A DNA stretch of 28,429 nucleotides, from NCBI RefSeq assembly GCF_000524195.1, contig NW_020170510.1:136928-165356 (forward strand), read 5' to 3'. Positions within the stretch are counted from its first letter, which is position 1. Each line of letters starts with the position of its first letter. The DNA comes from Echinococcus granulosus (lineage: Eukaryota; Platyhelminthes; Cestoda; Cyclophyllidea; Taeniidae). Below the pieces are notes generated by a model that saw only the letters and a list, made by a program, of their open reading frames with translations, was not told the origin of the DNA and ran no database searches. This document shows, in pieces, positions 1 to 11,900 of this stretch. A program made the position numbers and the translations under genes.

Positions 1-496
1 ACCTCTGAAGGGTGCAGTGGATCTTGTTCGTCAATAACTCTATCCACTTATTATACAGAGGAATACAACCACTTCTATAGTTTCTTCATGCAAGGGATTA
101 GGACCACATAAATGCCTTCTTCAATAATGAAGTACTTTGGTGCTCTCCACTCTTAGGCACACCCCTGCTTGACCATATTTAGAACTTTGGCTCAGTCTCT
201 CTCAATATGCTTTCACGCCTAGGCGATGTTGCAGTGACTGCGCAAGATTCTAGCTTGAGTTTGTCGAGTTCTCGGTACCGTGAGGTCGCGCGTTGGTATT
301 GCCATCAACGACGCTATAAACGTAGCAACTTGAAGGGATTTAAAGCAGGCGAGTTGGGAGGTCAAGTGCCAAGATGGGGGGTGTTGTGGTCATAAAATTT
401 ACCGTCTTTTACACCTGAACCATTAAGTTTACACAAAGAGAGAGTCCAACCGTAACTCACGTAATCAGTTCTCTCTCTCGACTTCTAGCTGGAATT

Positions 497-528
497 CCGT
501 CTGCACGCCGAAGTCTGCGTGCAGACGG
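497..528. repeat. Perfect 12-bp stem hairpin with 8-nt loop
   Basis: The arms CCGTCTGCACGC (497-508) and GCGTGCAGACGG (517-528) are perfect reverse complements around an 8-base loop. AATT lies outside the left arm (493-496) and, after a single C, outside the right arm (530-533), so the palindrome extends with one bulge. The right arm and loop also contain a shorter alternative palindrome, GTCTGC/GCAGAC. The stem is too short for a microRNA precursor and does not match the histone-mRNA stem-loop. No function is assigned. Confidence 0.85.
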
Positions 529-560
529 CAATTTTTATCCCGCGATTTTAGGGGAAAAAA

Positions 561-1110
561 GTAGCGGATGTGACGTCTTGTCCATGGTGGAAGTGAAAAG
601 CAGCTGTGCCAGCGACTGTGTGTGTGAGTTTTATGCTTGTAGGGCTTGAATCGTGTTTCTTGTTAACAAAGGTGACCATTTTAAGTAATATTTAAACACA
701 CCACCATTCACTCCCATCTACAACCAACCTCAAAAATTCTACGGTGCGGAGATGGCAGTGGTAACAACGATCTGACATGTTTATGTTGCAGCGTGGACAG
801 GTTTGAGAGACCATGGTATGTGGGTAAGATGGCGGTGTCACGATGGCAGATGTGGTAACTGCCTGTGTATTGTTGCCGGATCACCATCGTCGTCTCAGTG
901 GTCATTTCTTCGAGAACAGAAAATCCGCCAACGCAAACAATGCGTGTCACCTGCCGGACACCACGAGACACGAATAATCGACACACAACCACCTGTGGGT
1001 TGCTCTTGTGGAGCAACTGCACAGGCGGCATCCAATGTTGGGGTAATTTAAGCGGCTGTGTGCCATGACAAAGAGAAGCAGGCTGTTGGTGGTGGTTGGG
1101 TCCAACCGAC
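561..1110 (+). repeat. Interspersed repeat, copy A (diverged)
   Basis: This stretch aligns, with gaps, to the two repeat copies in the TCP11L1 introns. The best block is around 809-857, where GTCACGATGGCAG matches GCCACGATGACAG at 13295-13307. A second is around 990-1030, where GCAACTGCACAGGCGGC matches GTAATTGCACAGGCAAC at 13435-13451. GTAGCGGATGTGA at 561-573 resembles the end motif of copy C (GTAGCCGATGTGA). The boundaries are approximate. No coding capacity is evident, so it looks like an old non-autonomous element. Confidence 0.5.
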
Positions 1111-1817
1111 ACATTCTTCTGGTATCGAGGCTGTTGAGGTGTGTGGAGGTGGCAGAGGTTGGCGTTGACAGATAAATGTGGTTGTCTTTCATACAAATCT
1201 ATTGTTCTCTCATAAAGTGCCAGGTAGACCTGAACACTCTCTAATATGTGCAGCCAGATTCCCTTGTAGATGTACACTTGTTCAAGATGGTGGCGGGTTG
1301 GGGAGGACTTGATGATGCTTATATTAATTACAGGTCTTAAATATTTTAGTTGTTATTTTCACCTTGCTGAGTAATAGCAGGAGGAAGTCACGTAGTCTAT
1401 TTAAATGACTTGAGGGAGAGATGTAACGTCTTTATTTATCATACCTTTAAGTGTAAACTTGATTTCTTTCTATTTGTCATGTGTCTGGTAGCTCTTCGAC
1501 AGCTCTTCCTTTCCTTTTTTTTTTTTGAAAAGACAAGAAATCTCAAATAAGAGACGAGGAATGTGGAAAAAACGACAGAATGATCCACTTTTGATAATGA
1601 ACCAGATAGGTTATTTAAGACACCACAATTCTCTAGTTTTTCTTACAGATATTAACCGATTCAATTTTGATAAGCACTTTTGACTTTGCCCCACAAGTGC
1701 CTGTAGAAGATGGCGTTTCGTAGAGCTTGGTGAAGAGAAAAGCGAAGTGAGTGAGTGTAAGAGAGAGCACAATCACACCACTCGCCATATATGGGTAAAA
1801 GAATACGCTGGCACCCA

Positions 1818-1861
1818 AACACGCACGCACGCACGCACACACGCACACACGCAAGCACACA
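1818..1861. repeat. Microsatellite, mixed (ACGC)n/(AC)n
   Basis: A run of ACGC and ACAC units. It creates artificial Cys/Val/Arg- or Thr/His-rich open frames on both strands that should not be called genes. Confidence 0.9.
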
Positions 1862-2016
1862 ACTGCGACAGATTTTGAAACCGCCTAATATGGTCACTGC
1901 GAATGTGCATTTCTCCACCCTCCCTCTTAACGCAAGCGTGTTGAGTAGAGGTGTGCTGTGCTGTGCTCAGGTTTGGCGCTCAGCCTGCCTCCACTCGGTT
2001 CCCGTCATGACCTCGT

Positions 2017-2040
2017 GCCTGCCTGCCTGCCTGCCTGCCT
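2017..2040. repeat. Microsatellite (GCCT)6
   Basis: Six perfect tandem GCCT units, followed by degenerate GCGT units. Confidence 0.9.
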
Positions 2041-2104
2041 GCGTGCGTCAAGGTGTGTGCTTGAGCACGATTGCCATGCAATCTCAAGCCATCTGTGACA
2101 CAAC

Positions 2105-2120
2105 CACACACACACACACA
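2105..2120. repeat. Microsatellite (CA)8
   Basis: A short perfect dinucleotide CA run. Confidence 0.85.
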
Positions 2121-3055
2121 TCGCACTCCACTAATTGTTTTTTGATTGTGTTATCCTAATAAGAGCTGCTGAGAAACTTTTTTTTTCCTTTTCTTTATTC
2201 AAACTTCATATGCAACTTCCTAAATGGAGGCGACGATTTTACGAACTAGGCCAACCACAATATTACCACCTCACCTAGTAACTAATCTCTACTCGAATTT
2301 GACACTCTTGACAGGGAATAAATGAGCATTAAGGAAACAGATATAAGTTTAAAAATGCGCCCTTTTTGATGAAAATAACGATAAATTTTCAATTAGTATC
2401 TACACACGGAAAGGGTTAAAGCACCATGTCATCCACTTTTCTGTCTGCCTGTCCTTCTAGTTTATCTGGCAAATGAGCACGTTCAAGCGTCACATCCCTC
2501 CCTATTTCCCTCCTTCAGCTTTCTGTCACAAATTTTTTTCTCCTTTAAAAAGCGCAGAACATTAGAGACCGAACCCAGCTCAAGTTGTGCATCCAGATAT
2601 TCATTCCACTCTCTGCTGTCTTTTACGAAGACATCGCAGAATTGCGCGGTTTCGAATGTAATTATTTTGTGAAGCATCTTTGTTTGAATGTACTATCCAG
2701 GCAAAAGGCGGTTAAAAAATACAAGGAGGAGGGAGCGTTCTCTGGACCCCTTCTACTACCCCAACCCAGTGAAGGATACCTCCTCTACCCAGTCTGTCTG
2801 TTCCAAGGCTATGAAGACTGAGGTGGAAGAGAGAAGCATTAAGCTTATTACAAAATAACTAATGTAGGGAATCGTTAATAAATCGTAACACGCCACGAGA
2901 ATGACAACCAAAATTTGGTAAGGCAAAGGTGACTTAGTCTTAGACAAAAAGACACGTCAAATTGGAGATTGTGAACGCCATATTTTCAGATTAACCCTTG
3001 GTGTAAATCGTCCTTAACCTTTAAAATAGAAATTCTTGACGTTCATGTAAGTAAA

Positions 3056-3061
3056 TTTATT
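3056..3061 (-). terminator. Poly(A) signal AATAAA of the actin gene
   Basis: The plus strand reads TTTATT, so the minus strand carries a canonical AATAAA about 56 nt downstream of the actin stop codon. Cleavage is expected 10-30 nt further on, giving a short 3' UTR typical of compact flatworm genes. Confidence 0.8.
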
Positions 3062-3116
3062 GGAATAATTTGGAGGCAAGAAACAGACAAAAAGACAAGG
3101 GGAGAAGAGGGTAGAT

Positions 3117-4247
<1,131 letters not shown>

Positions 4248-4312
4248 TCACCAAAGGATTTGTCTTCTCTACTGCACTCAACCAAAGTGATCCTTCTAGT
4301 GATTTCTAGGGC

Positions 4313-4319
4313 TTTTATA
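4313..4319 (-). promoter_or_regulatory. TATA box of the actin gene
   Basis: The minus strand reads TATAAAAGCCC about 70 nt upstream of the actin ATG. Transcription is expected to begin roughly 25-30 nt downstream, near 4285, giving a 5' UTR of about 40 nt. A CCAAT box lies about 70 nt further upstream, a classical arrangement. Confidence 0.75.
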
Positions 4320-4388
4320 TCGTCACTGCAGGCAGGTAGCCTATGAGATGGGTATCATCATCTCTTGGCGCCTCTTTAGCTGCGTGAC

Positions 4389-4393
4389 ATTGG
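4389..4393 (-). promoter_or_regulatory. CCAAT box upstream of actin
   Basis: The plus strand reads ATTGG, so CCAAT points toward the actin gene. It sits about 70 nt upstream of the TATA box, close to -100 relative to the predicted transcription start. This is a typical NF-Y site position. Confidence 0.5.
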
Positions 4394-5907
4394 TCTAAAC
4401 GCATGAAGAGCAGATGCATTCACTGGGGTGGATTGTGATGCACTGCACTCGAGCTCCAGCACCCTCTTATGAGAGTAATCTACTTATCCCTTGAAATTTA
4501 ACTGACGAGATTACCCAGATTCTGGTTTTAACCTTTGAAAAAGAGATATTTGGTACATTATATGAAGGTATTTGTGGAATTTGAGTCTGGCAAAGAGTTT
4601 TAGGATTTACTATTACATATGCTTATTTGAATTTAAGCACAAAAACTGTGATAGATTTATGGTGGTAGTAGTACAAGTTTCCTTTATAAAGGCAAAGTTT
4701 TTCTAGGCATTTAGACTTTAGGTCGATTCGTAGTGAACATCCCTCTTTGTGAATGAAGTATTACACAGGAAATTATTACTCACCATTTCGTTAAACATGG
4801 CAGTCGTTATTCAGGAAACAATGTAGTCACCTGTTAGAATGTTGGCACAAGGCAAACCAGCCTCACGCCCCTTTTCAACACTAGCAGAAAATATGCGGAA
4901 CTACTCAACGTCTAGGGACTGCGCACTTTAGACTTCCCTTATGTAAACGAATCACCCGATCTTCTGGCAATTCATGGCTGTGGCATACCATGTAATTACT
5001 CTACGAGTTTATTACTGATGACTGTAAGTAACGTGTCAGTATTCGGCTGCAGAAGCTCTGAGGTAAGTAAAATATCTTTAATTTGGCAAAAAAGTACCTA
5101 AGGTTTAAAAATAACTGACGTTGTATCCCACACTCTAGCTTGTGCGTGTTTCGTGTGTTAAATTTTGCATTTTTATGATCAATCATTTGGGATACACAAT
5201 ATCACTGTCTTTAATGACACGCTAGTAAATAATTAACTAAAAATTATTATCACAAAATCTTTAGGACCAAGAATGATGTTCAAAGAAGAAATTACCTAAT
5301 TTTTAATTTAAACTTTGTTTTAAGGTTTACTCTTAGGAGCTTCATTTTTCGATTCTGTATCTCGCAGTCACAGCTGTTACCGTACTGCTCTATTAGTTGT
5401 TTGAACGTCCCACCTAGGACTTTAGCTGTTAACCTCCAAATACATTCTTTTGCTCCGGGAATCCTACAAAACATTTGTGGGCGAAATTTTAGTTGTTCAT
5501 TTTGCTTTTCCTTTCCGTTGGTAACAAATAGTGGACTTCATAGTATTTTGCTCCTCCATCATTTTAGCTCGATTGCCGGCACTCTCCTGTCACTACCACT
5601 TTGTTGGTTCTAGCTAATGGGAATTTTCGTTTATCAACTCAGAGTTTCGTACTTTCATTTAATGAAGTTGTTGATAAGTATCTTCCAGAGTCCTTTATCA
5701 TTCTGGTCGTGCCTATTCATTGAATTTGTGTTCATTTCTACCTATATCTTCCCTCCCTACTATGCTTCATTTGGATCGCGCCTGCGTACTTTTCGTGTCA
5801 ATAAAACAAAACGTAATGATCCTGCAACAAAATAAGATATTCTTGGTTGGATAGTCGCTCTACTATGGTTTCGAATGGCATGTGACATACCAACCACATG
5901 ATTTTAG
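4394..5907. other. Intergenic region between divergent actin and TCP11L1
   Basis: About 1.5 kb separates the actin promoter from the first TCP11L1 coding exon. The open frames at 5401-5835 are AT-rich, hydrophobic and poorly structured, and I do not call them. A perfect 12-bp palindrome, CCTTTATAAAGG, lies at 4681-4692. The sequence probably holds the upstream regulatory DNA of both genes and the TCP11L1 5' UTR. I see no other element. Confidence 0.55.
4681..4692. promoter_or_regulatory. Palindrome CCTTTATAAAGG, CArG-like
   Basis: A perfect 12-bp palindrome about 440 bp upstream of the actin start. It contains C(A/T)8G, the relaxed CArG form bound by MADS-box factors, but not the strict SRF box CC(A/T)6GG. 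Animal actin genes are known SRF targets, so a regulatory role is possible but only inferred. It could also be read as a TATA-like element. Confidence 0.3.
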
Positions 5908-8900
5908 ATGTCCTCAGAAAAGCGCAACTTCGGTAAAGCAATGAACCAGGACCACGAAATTGATGCGCAAGATTCCAGGGAGGAGCCAGTGGAAAATGGG
6001 CTTCCAATCGACACGAAATCGCATCAAAATCCACTCCATGCGCCTATGACGATTTCGCGTAAGTCTATTCCGTCCCTACACTTTTTCTCCTTCTCGCCCA
6101 ATGGCCTGTGTGTGTATGGCAGAGGCACCCATGTGGGTATCCTCGCCATATTTCAGCTCCGAAAATGTTTCTTTTAACAATGTTCTGCTTGATAGTACAT
6201 TTATTAGCCCACAATTTTTACCCAACGTGCTGAACGCCTGCATAAAACTTAAATTATTATAAGGTGCTTGATAAGTAGCTTTGACCAAATTCTCTATTCT
6301 TTATAGCCTCACCACCCAAGCAAGTGACAATTGATCAGCTGGCTGAAGCAGCGAACAGCTTTTATAAGATGTCTCTTGTCCACGAAATCAGCGTTGATTC
6401 GAACTTCAAGGTGGAGAGGAAAGAGGAACCGTGAGTTAATTTATCTAAATGTCCCACCTACTGTGATGGTTAATTTTATATCCAGGCGCTTTGATATGGC
6501 TTCTGAAGTGACTACTTGCGATTTCGGATAAGTGACATGCATGGATCATGAAGGCAGTGCAATAAACGTGCTAGCAAGTCTTTCGATCCGGGGCTTGAAA
6601 ATCGCCTTTAATGCCTGAATGCTTCATTATTGAAGTCGACTAATTTAACACTTAACAGATATTAGCAGTTTAGGGTCGAATCTCCTGTGCTGGAAATGAA
6701 GTGAGGGGAGAATATTCAATTAACTTAATTTATTTAATTAATATTTGCATTTCTTGATGGCTCACATATTCGCTGTAGCATTTGACCTGAAAATCCATGT
6801 TCTCATGCACGCAGATATTGTCTAAAATAGGTCATTTTTAATCCTAAAGACGTTTATCTCCTTACTTTGAATGAGAATCCCCACGAGTTGAAATGAGAAC
6901 AAGTATGAATATATTTTGTCTACCTGTGCATTGAATTTGGTAATCTCCATTTGAAGAAGTGAATTTGTCAAACTATTCTTCTTTAATCAGAAAGGGGGGT
7001 TGTTTGGAGCGGTGGGATGTCAAAAGACAGAGGTAAAGTCAGTTGATACGTTGGTATGCGGTGAAGTCACATCTACCAGTAGCAGACTCCACAGTAATTA
7101 CCATCCTTGTGTTTGAAAAGGACACCACCACCATTACCATCCCGTTGCGCCTGCATCAACTGTCGGTAGAGGAGGTAGTAGAGGGCGTATTTCTGCAAAT
7201 CCTCTTTAGTCACTTGAGCCATCTTCTATACCTTCTCACATTCCCAAGCTCACCTCTGCTTAAGTACGTATCGGAGATGGAGGGGGCAAATATTTCCCAC
7301 CAACTCGGCGACTGTCTTATCTGGTGGTTGGTGTGGTTATCAGGTGGTGGCAACTCGTGATGAGCTTGTGATGACCATGTGCCCATACTATGAACGTACT
7401 AATCATCGTAGATGTGCGCAGTTCTGTGGGATAGCTGCGAGTCACCCATCAGTCGTGGGAAGCTCAACACGCCATAGTACGTATTTAAGTGGATGGGTGC
7501 TGTGCGAATGTACGAAGAATGGCGGCGGCGCAAGCGTTGACCACTACCGACGTGCAGTCCTACCTCCTCTACTACCTCCTCTATCGTCAGCTTATGAATA
7601 GCGGTAGATGTGGACACTGGCATGGTGAATTCTGCTGATGGAAGTAATGTCTCCCTGTAGTCTCACACTCACCCTGTTTTGTGATGTAGACTGTGTGATC
7701 AACAATACTTAGTTCTTTGTGCGAAGCTAAGTAAAGAGTTGTCTGATATTGTCGCCTTCTTCCACCCCACCAATTGCACTATGGACTGACGGTTAGCTCT
7801 CAAAATTGCGGGTTTCGGGGTGCTAAACATCACCAAACAAGCTCCTGTGGTTGGTTTTTAAGGCCGGATTTTAAAGTACCTGCATTCCCTCATACAAGTA
7901 GAGGCTGGGGAGTGCATTCCGTGCATTTGTTACAGTCGAATGGTAATGTTAATAATGAATGGTCAAGTGAGCCCTCAGCCCATTTTTGTTTCAACGTTCG
8001 ATGGGTTTGATTCAATGCCTCACAATATATGTAATAATTACTGAGGTTTGTGAATCGTCCATTCTATCAATGGATTTCGTAACCGTTTGTTGCTAAGTAA
8101 CAAAACCAGAACGGTTTTATCGGATCTGATTAAGGATAGCATTGACTTCAGTAAAGTGGGTACGTAAACATTGTCTGACAGCGTAGAACAATAGCTGTCG
8201 TTGGGAGCTTTCATCCCCGCCTCCTGTTCCGCTATCAGTGCGATCTCTAAGGCGAATATTCAGTGGCGAACTCTTGGAATTGCTGCTGGAAGCTCACTCT
8301 TTGTCCATCGACTAATTAATTCTGACGCATTTTTATCTGCTTTAACTGTGAAAAACAACAGTGCTTTTCTACAGCCTCCCTATCACCTTGTAGCGTGGGA
8401 TTTGGAACAAGCAAAAATGTTTTGCTTTGTGTAAATCACTTTTTACTACTGTAGACGTCGACCTGATTTGCATTAGGGCGCCTTGTACACTTCCTCCCAA
8501 CTGCGTTTGTGGAGCACTTGCTTTGGATTTTCAGACAAAAGGAAATTAGATTAGGCACGACTGCCTTTCTGCGGAATGCCCTTTTGAGGTGAACCACACA
8601 TGCCTAGTCTTTGAACTGTATTGTCACCTATCAAGGCTTGTGAGTGGTAGCTATCTGCTTAGTAACTTTCATTACACCTTCCCCTTCCCGCTTGGTATAG
8701 GTATATGTGGATTGTCTCCTCTCTCACGTATCCATGCTTTATGGCAAAATCTCACCAACATTTTTAGCACCTGATAACTTTTGAAGGATGGGGAAAGGAA
8801 GGTTTATTTGGGAATCAATAACGTAGGCTTGACAATTTTCTGTAGCCGTAAAGAATTCCCAGATATTATTATTATTTCCCTAATACATTCGACAGGTTAT

Positions 8901-11900
8901 TAACCTGGCATCCTTTGAAGGCCGGACTCACCACTTATTTTCTTACACTCTTGATTCACCTACTACTTCTGGATCTATTCATCCATTCATCCCATTTCAG
9001 GTCTATCTCTCCTTCTAAATATATCATTCATTTCTTCCCAGATCCACTTGCCAAACCATTTTCATTTCATTGGTCTACCTTGTATCTATACACTCATCCA
9101 TCTTTCTACACCAAGTTGGTCCCCATTTTCTCAATCTGGGTGTTCTTTCGTGGTAAATGACTGAATAGTGATAGTATAAGAAGTCTGGTAGTCTGAAACC
9201 ACAGCTGCCATGATCCGAACCCAGTATACCTAATTTGAAGACCATAACACAGTGGCACTTAACATACGGCCTTATCTTAGTTGTCGAAAAGGTGCAAAAT
9301 CCACTGCATACTGGCCAGCCATTGAAGAGTGAAGTTGTGATTCCCAACCTATCCTTCAGTTACCTCACCTGAGTTTTCTTATTGTTTCCCTAGACTAGAG
9401 AGAGGTATAAAGGAGACAATGCACAGAGCCTTCTGGGATGTTCAGCGTTCTCACCTCAACGCCGACCCGCCAAACTACGAGCCTGCTCTCGGTCTACTGA
9501 AGGAGATTAGACAGGTATGAGGTGTTCAATCGCCTGTTTTACTCTTGCAATCATCCTCCAAATCCCTTTTTAGTAAATTGAGTAATTGGGGCTGTTCCTC
9601 CATTATTGCTTTCTGGAGGTGTCGTTTCAGAAGGCGACTTTAGGTTTCATTGCGAAAGCGGTAGATGTTCCATCAGTGATGCGAAATATAATACAAGACT
9701 GTAAGAAAAGATGACTCGATGTCTTGCTGTCGTGACATTTAGCGATATTTATGGATCTTGTGATGTTTGATGAGTTTCATTTGATACCGATTAACTGGTA
9801 GGTGGAAAATACACGGAAAGCAGACTCGCCATGAAAGGATTTCCCACTGCATCTGAATCACTCCGGAACGGACTGCTCTATCTCGCTAGCATTGTTAACC
9901 AAAGGTCAAAAATTATGGTGGTAGCCGATGTGAGCTACTCAAAATCACACATGTTCGTATTGGTGAATGAAACATTCGTCGCCCTTGCAATTAAACTACA
10001 AGAGACACTGGCAGGTGGCTGTCCATCGGTTGTTCAGGTGTCCTGGCGTCTTAGTGTCCACAATGAGATAGGCCTTGTACGCTTTATGCAGAATGTTCGT
10101 TTCCACAGGAATGACCACCGTGACGACTGTAGTCTGACAACGCTACGCTAACGGTCATCACAACTGCCATCGTGACACCTTTATCGTACAACTTACGAAG
10201 GTCTTTTAAACTTTGAATTCAATGTCAAAATGGTGTGTGACGAAGCGTCACCACCATCGCCCCACTTTACAATGTTTGTGGTTGTCTGTGAGTACGAGTA
10301 GATGACCATGTGTTCAAATATTGTTTTGATTTGTCGTCTTTGATGACATGTTACTTGATTCAACACCACACTTCATGCATGAGTGTCAGAACGGCTTAAA
10401 AAATATCGGCTGCCGTGGGATTGGTGATCACGGAGAAACCGAAAGCCGATTGCTCTTCCATGTGGATCATTGTAACAATGTTTCAGTGAACTTTTCCCCT
10501 AATAGATGGCGCCACTTATTTGTAGTGTCTGAGTTTGAAGCACATGCAGGGTCTAGTGGTTTAAACACATTAACATCTCAACACCAGTCAGATGAATCCC
10601 TCTTCCGGCTACCGCATTACTTACTTAAACTTCACAGCTTTTGGAGTGATTGACTGTAAAAAGGTAAAGGTAGATCTAGAAGCTCAACAGTATTTGTGCA
10701 AGTTTGGTGGAGGGTAATGCTTACAATACTACTTATTTTTAGTCCCTGGAGAGCTTGACTCTGCCACATCAGACAACACTTCGAGCGCAGATCGCAGAGC
10801 GTTTGGACATTGAGACAGCGGAGGTGGAGTGGCGACGCACCGGACACCTGCGATTGGAGGCTTTTGCAGAACCTCTTGTCGAAATGCTTGCTCAATGGTG
10901 CGCCCCCGTTCGCGATCCCGATGTTGCCCGTCTGCGTGACATCTCTGATCCGATTGAATTCTTTCGGTTAGTCTCTTATCAATGTGTGTCGATTCTTGTA
11001 TGACTTGTCGGCATCTAATGGTGGCTGTTTACATCTCGAATTCGGCACTCCCCATTCCTTGACATTGTCTGATCCACTGGCATCAATAAGGGCTAAGACA
11101 AGTGTCAGTTGTTTGGAGCTTTAAGGTCTCAACTGAGCCGGACTGGTTTTGTTGGACTTACAGGCCATACAGAAATGCGATCTCTAATATTGGCCGGATG
11201 TCATCTTTATTTAAACTAATTTTTTAGTGTGTATTCTGTCTAGATTTGGCCTTGTCTTTGCGTTACGTCTGGAACTTCAACTTTCCATCTTAGGTTTAAG
11301 TAATTTGCTGTGACTTTTGTTGTTTATTCAAAAAGTACTACCTCTTTTATACTTCCTTTGGAACCGGTGAAGATGTGACCATTACTGCATTTTGGCGATT
11401 GGACAGTTCTGATCCTGACACGGGACTACTTCAATCTAATAAGTTGTATTTCAATGTAGTACAGTTTAGGCGTAGTTACCCCGTCGTTAAGTTTGCGCTC
11501 TCTCCTAGAGTCGTCTAGGAGCGAATTGAAGAGTTCGGAAATAGTCTGTACTGTTGTAAAGGCTGCAGCTCGTTCCACGTGGCGTTCAATCGGCTATGCC
11601 ACCACGATCACGAGGAATGGAGACTCCTGATATTTAAGATTGACAAAATCACAGTCGTCTCCGTTTGTTATGAACTGCTATGTATCCGTGTGAGAGCTTG
11701 GATCCTGTCTAATTTCCAAGCTGGAGTAAATCAGGAAACGGAGAATTTAATACGGACGTTTTCCTTTGTTGACACGCATGCGTAAGCTGTAGACATGACG
11801 TATGTGTATGTGACTTCGGGTTGACTACTGAAGACAGGGTGATCCCATTCCTCGCGCTAGCACCTTTAAAGCCTATTCGTGTGAGTGTGAGTTTTGAAAC

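Larger units (their letters stand above)
1..3055. other. Intergenic region, no convincing gene
   Basis: I find no supported gene here. The open frames are short, overlap on opposite strands, or run through simple repeats (for example 1633-2159). What can be seen is a 12-bp hairpin at 497-528, a diverged interspersed repeat at about 561-1110, and three microsatellites between 1818 and 2120. The remainder looks like unstructured flatworm intergenic DNA. It lies downstream of the actin gene, whose poly(A) signal marks the right edge. Confidence 0.6.

Noticed and set aside
708..1277. 189-codon minus-strand frame
   Set aside because: It runs through the interspersed repeat copy and is not conserved in the other copies. 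His/Gln/Cys-rich with no family features.
1633..2159. Frames of 75-122 codons on both strands
   Set aside because: Produced by the ACGC/AC and GCCT microsatellites; the translations are periodic Cys/Val/Arg or Thr/His runs.
5401..5835. Two hydrophobic frames between actin and TCP11L1
   Set aside because: AT-rich sequence naturally gives Phe/Leu/Ser-rich translations. No motif, promoter or poly(A) context supports a gene.
9208..9230. Possible tRNA B-box on the minus strand (GGGTTCGGATC)
   Set aside because: It departs from the B-box consensus at a key A, and no cloverleaf or A-box is found at the right distance.
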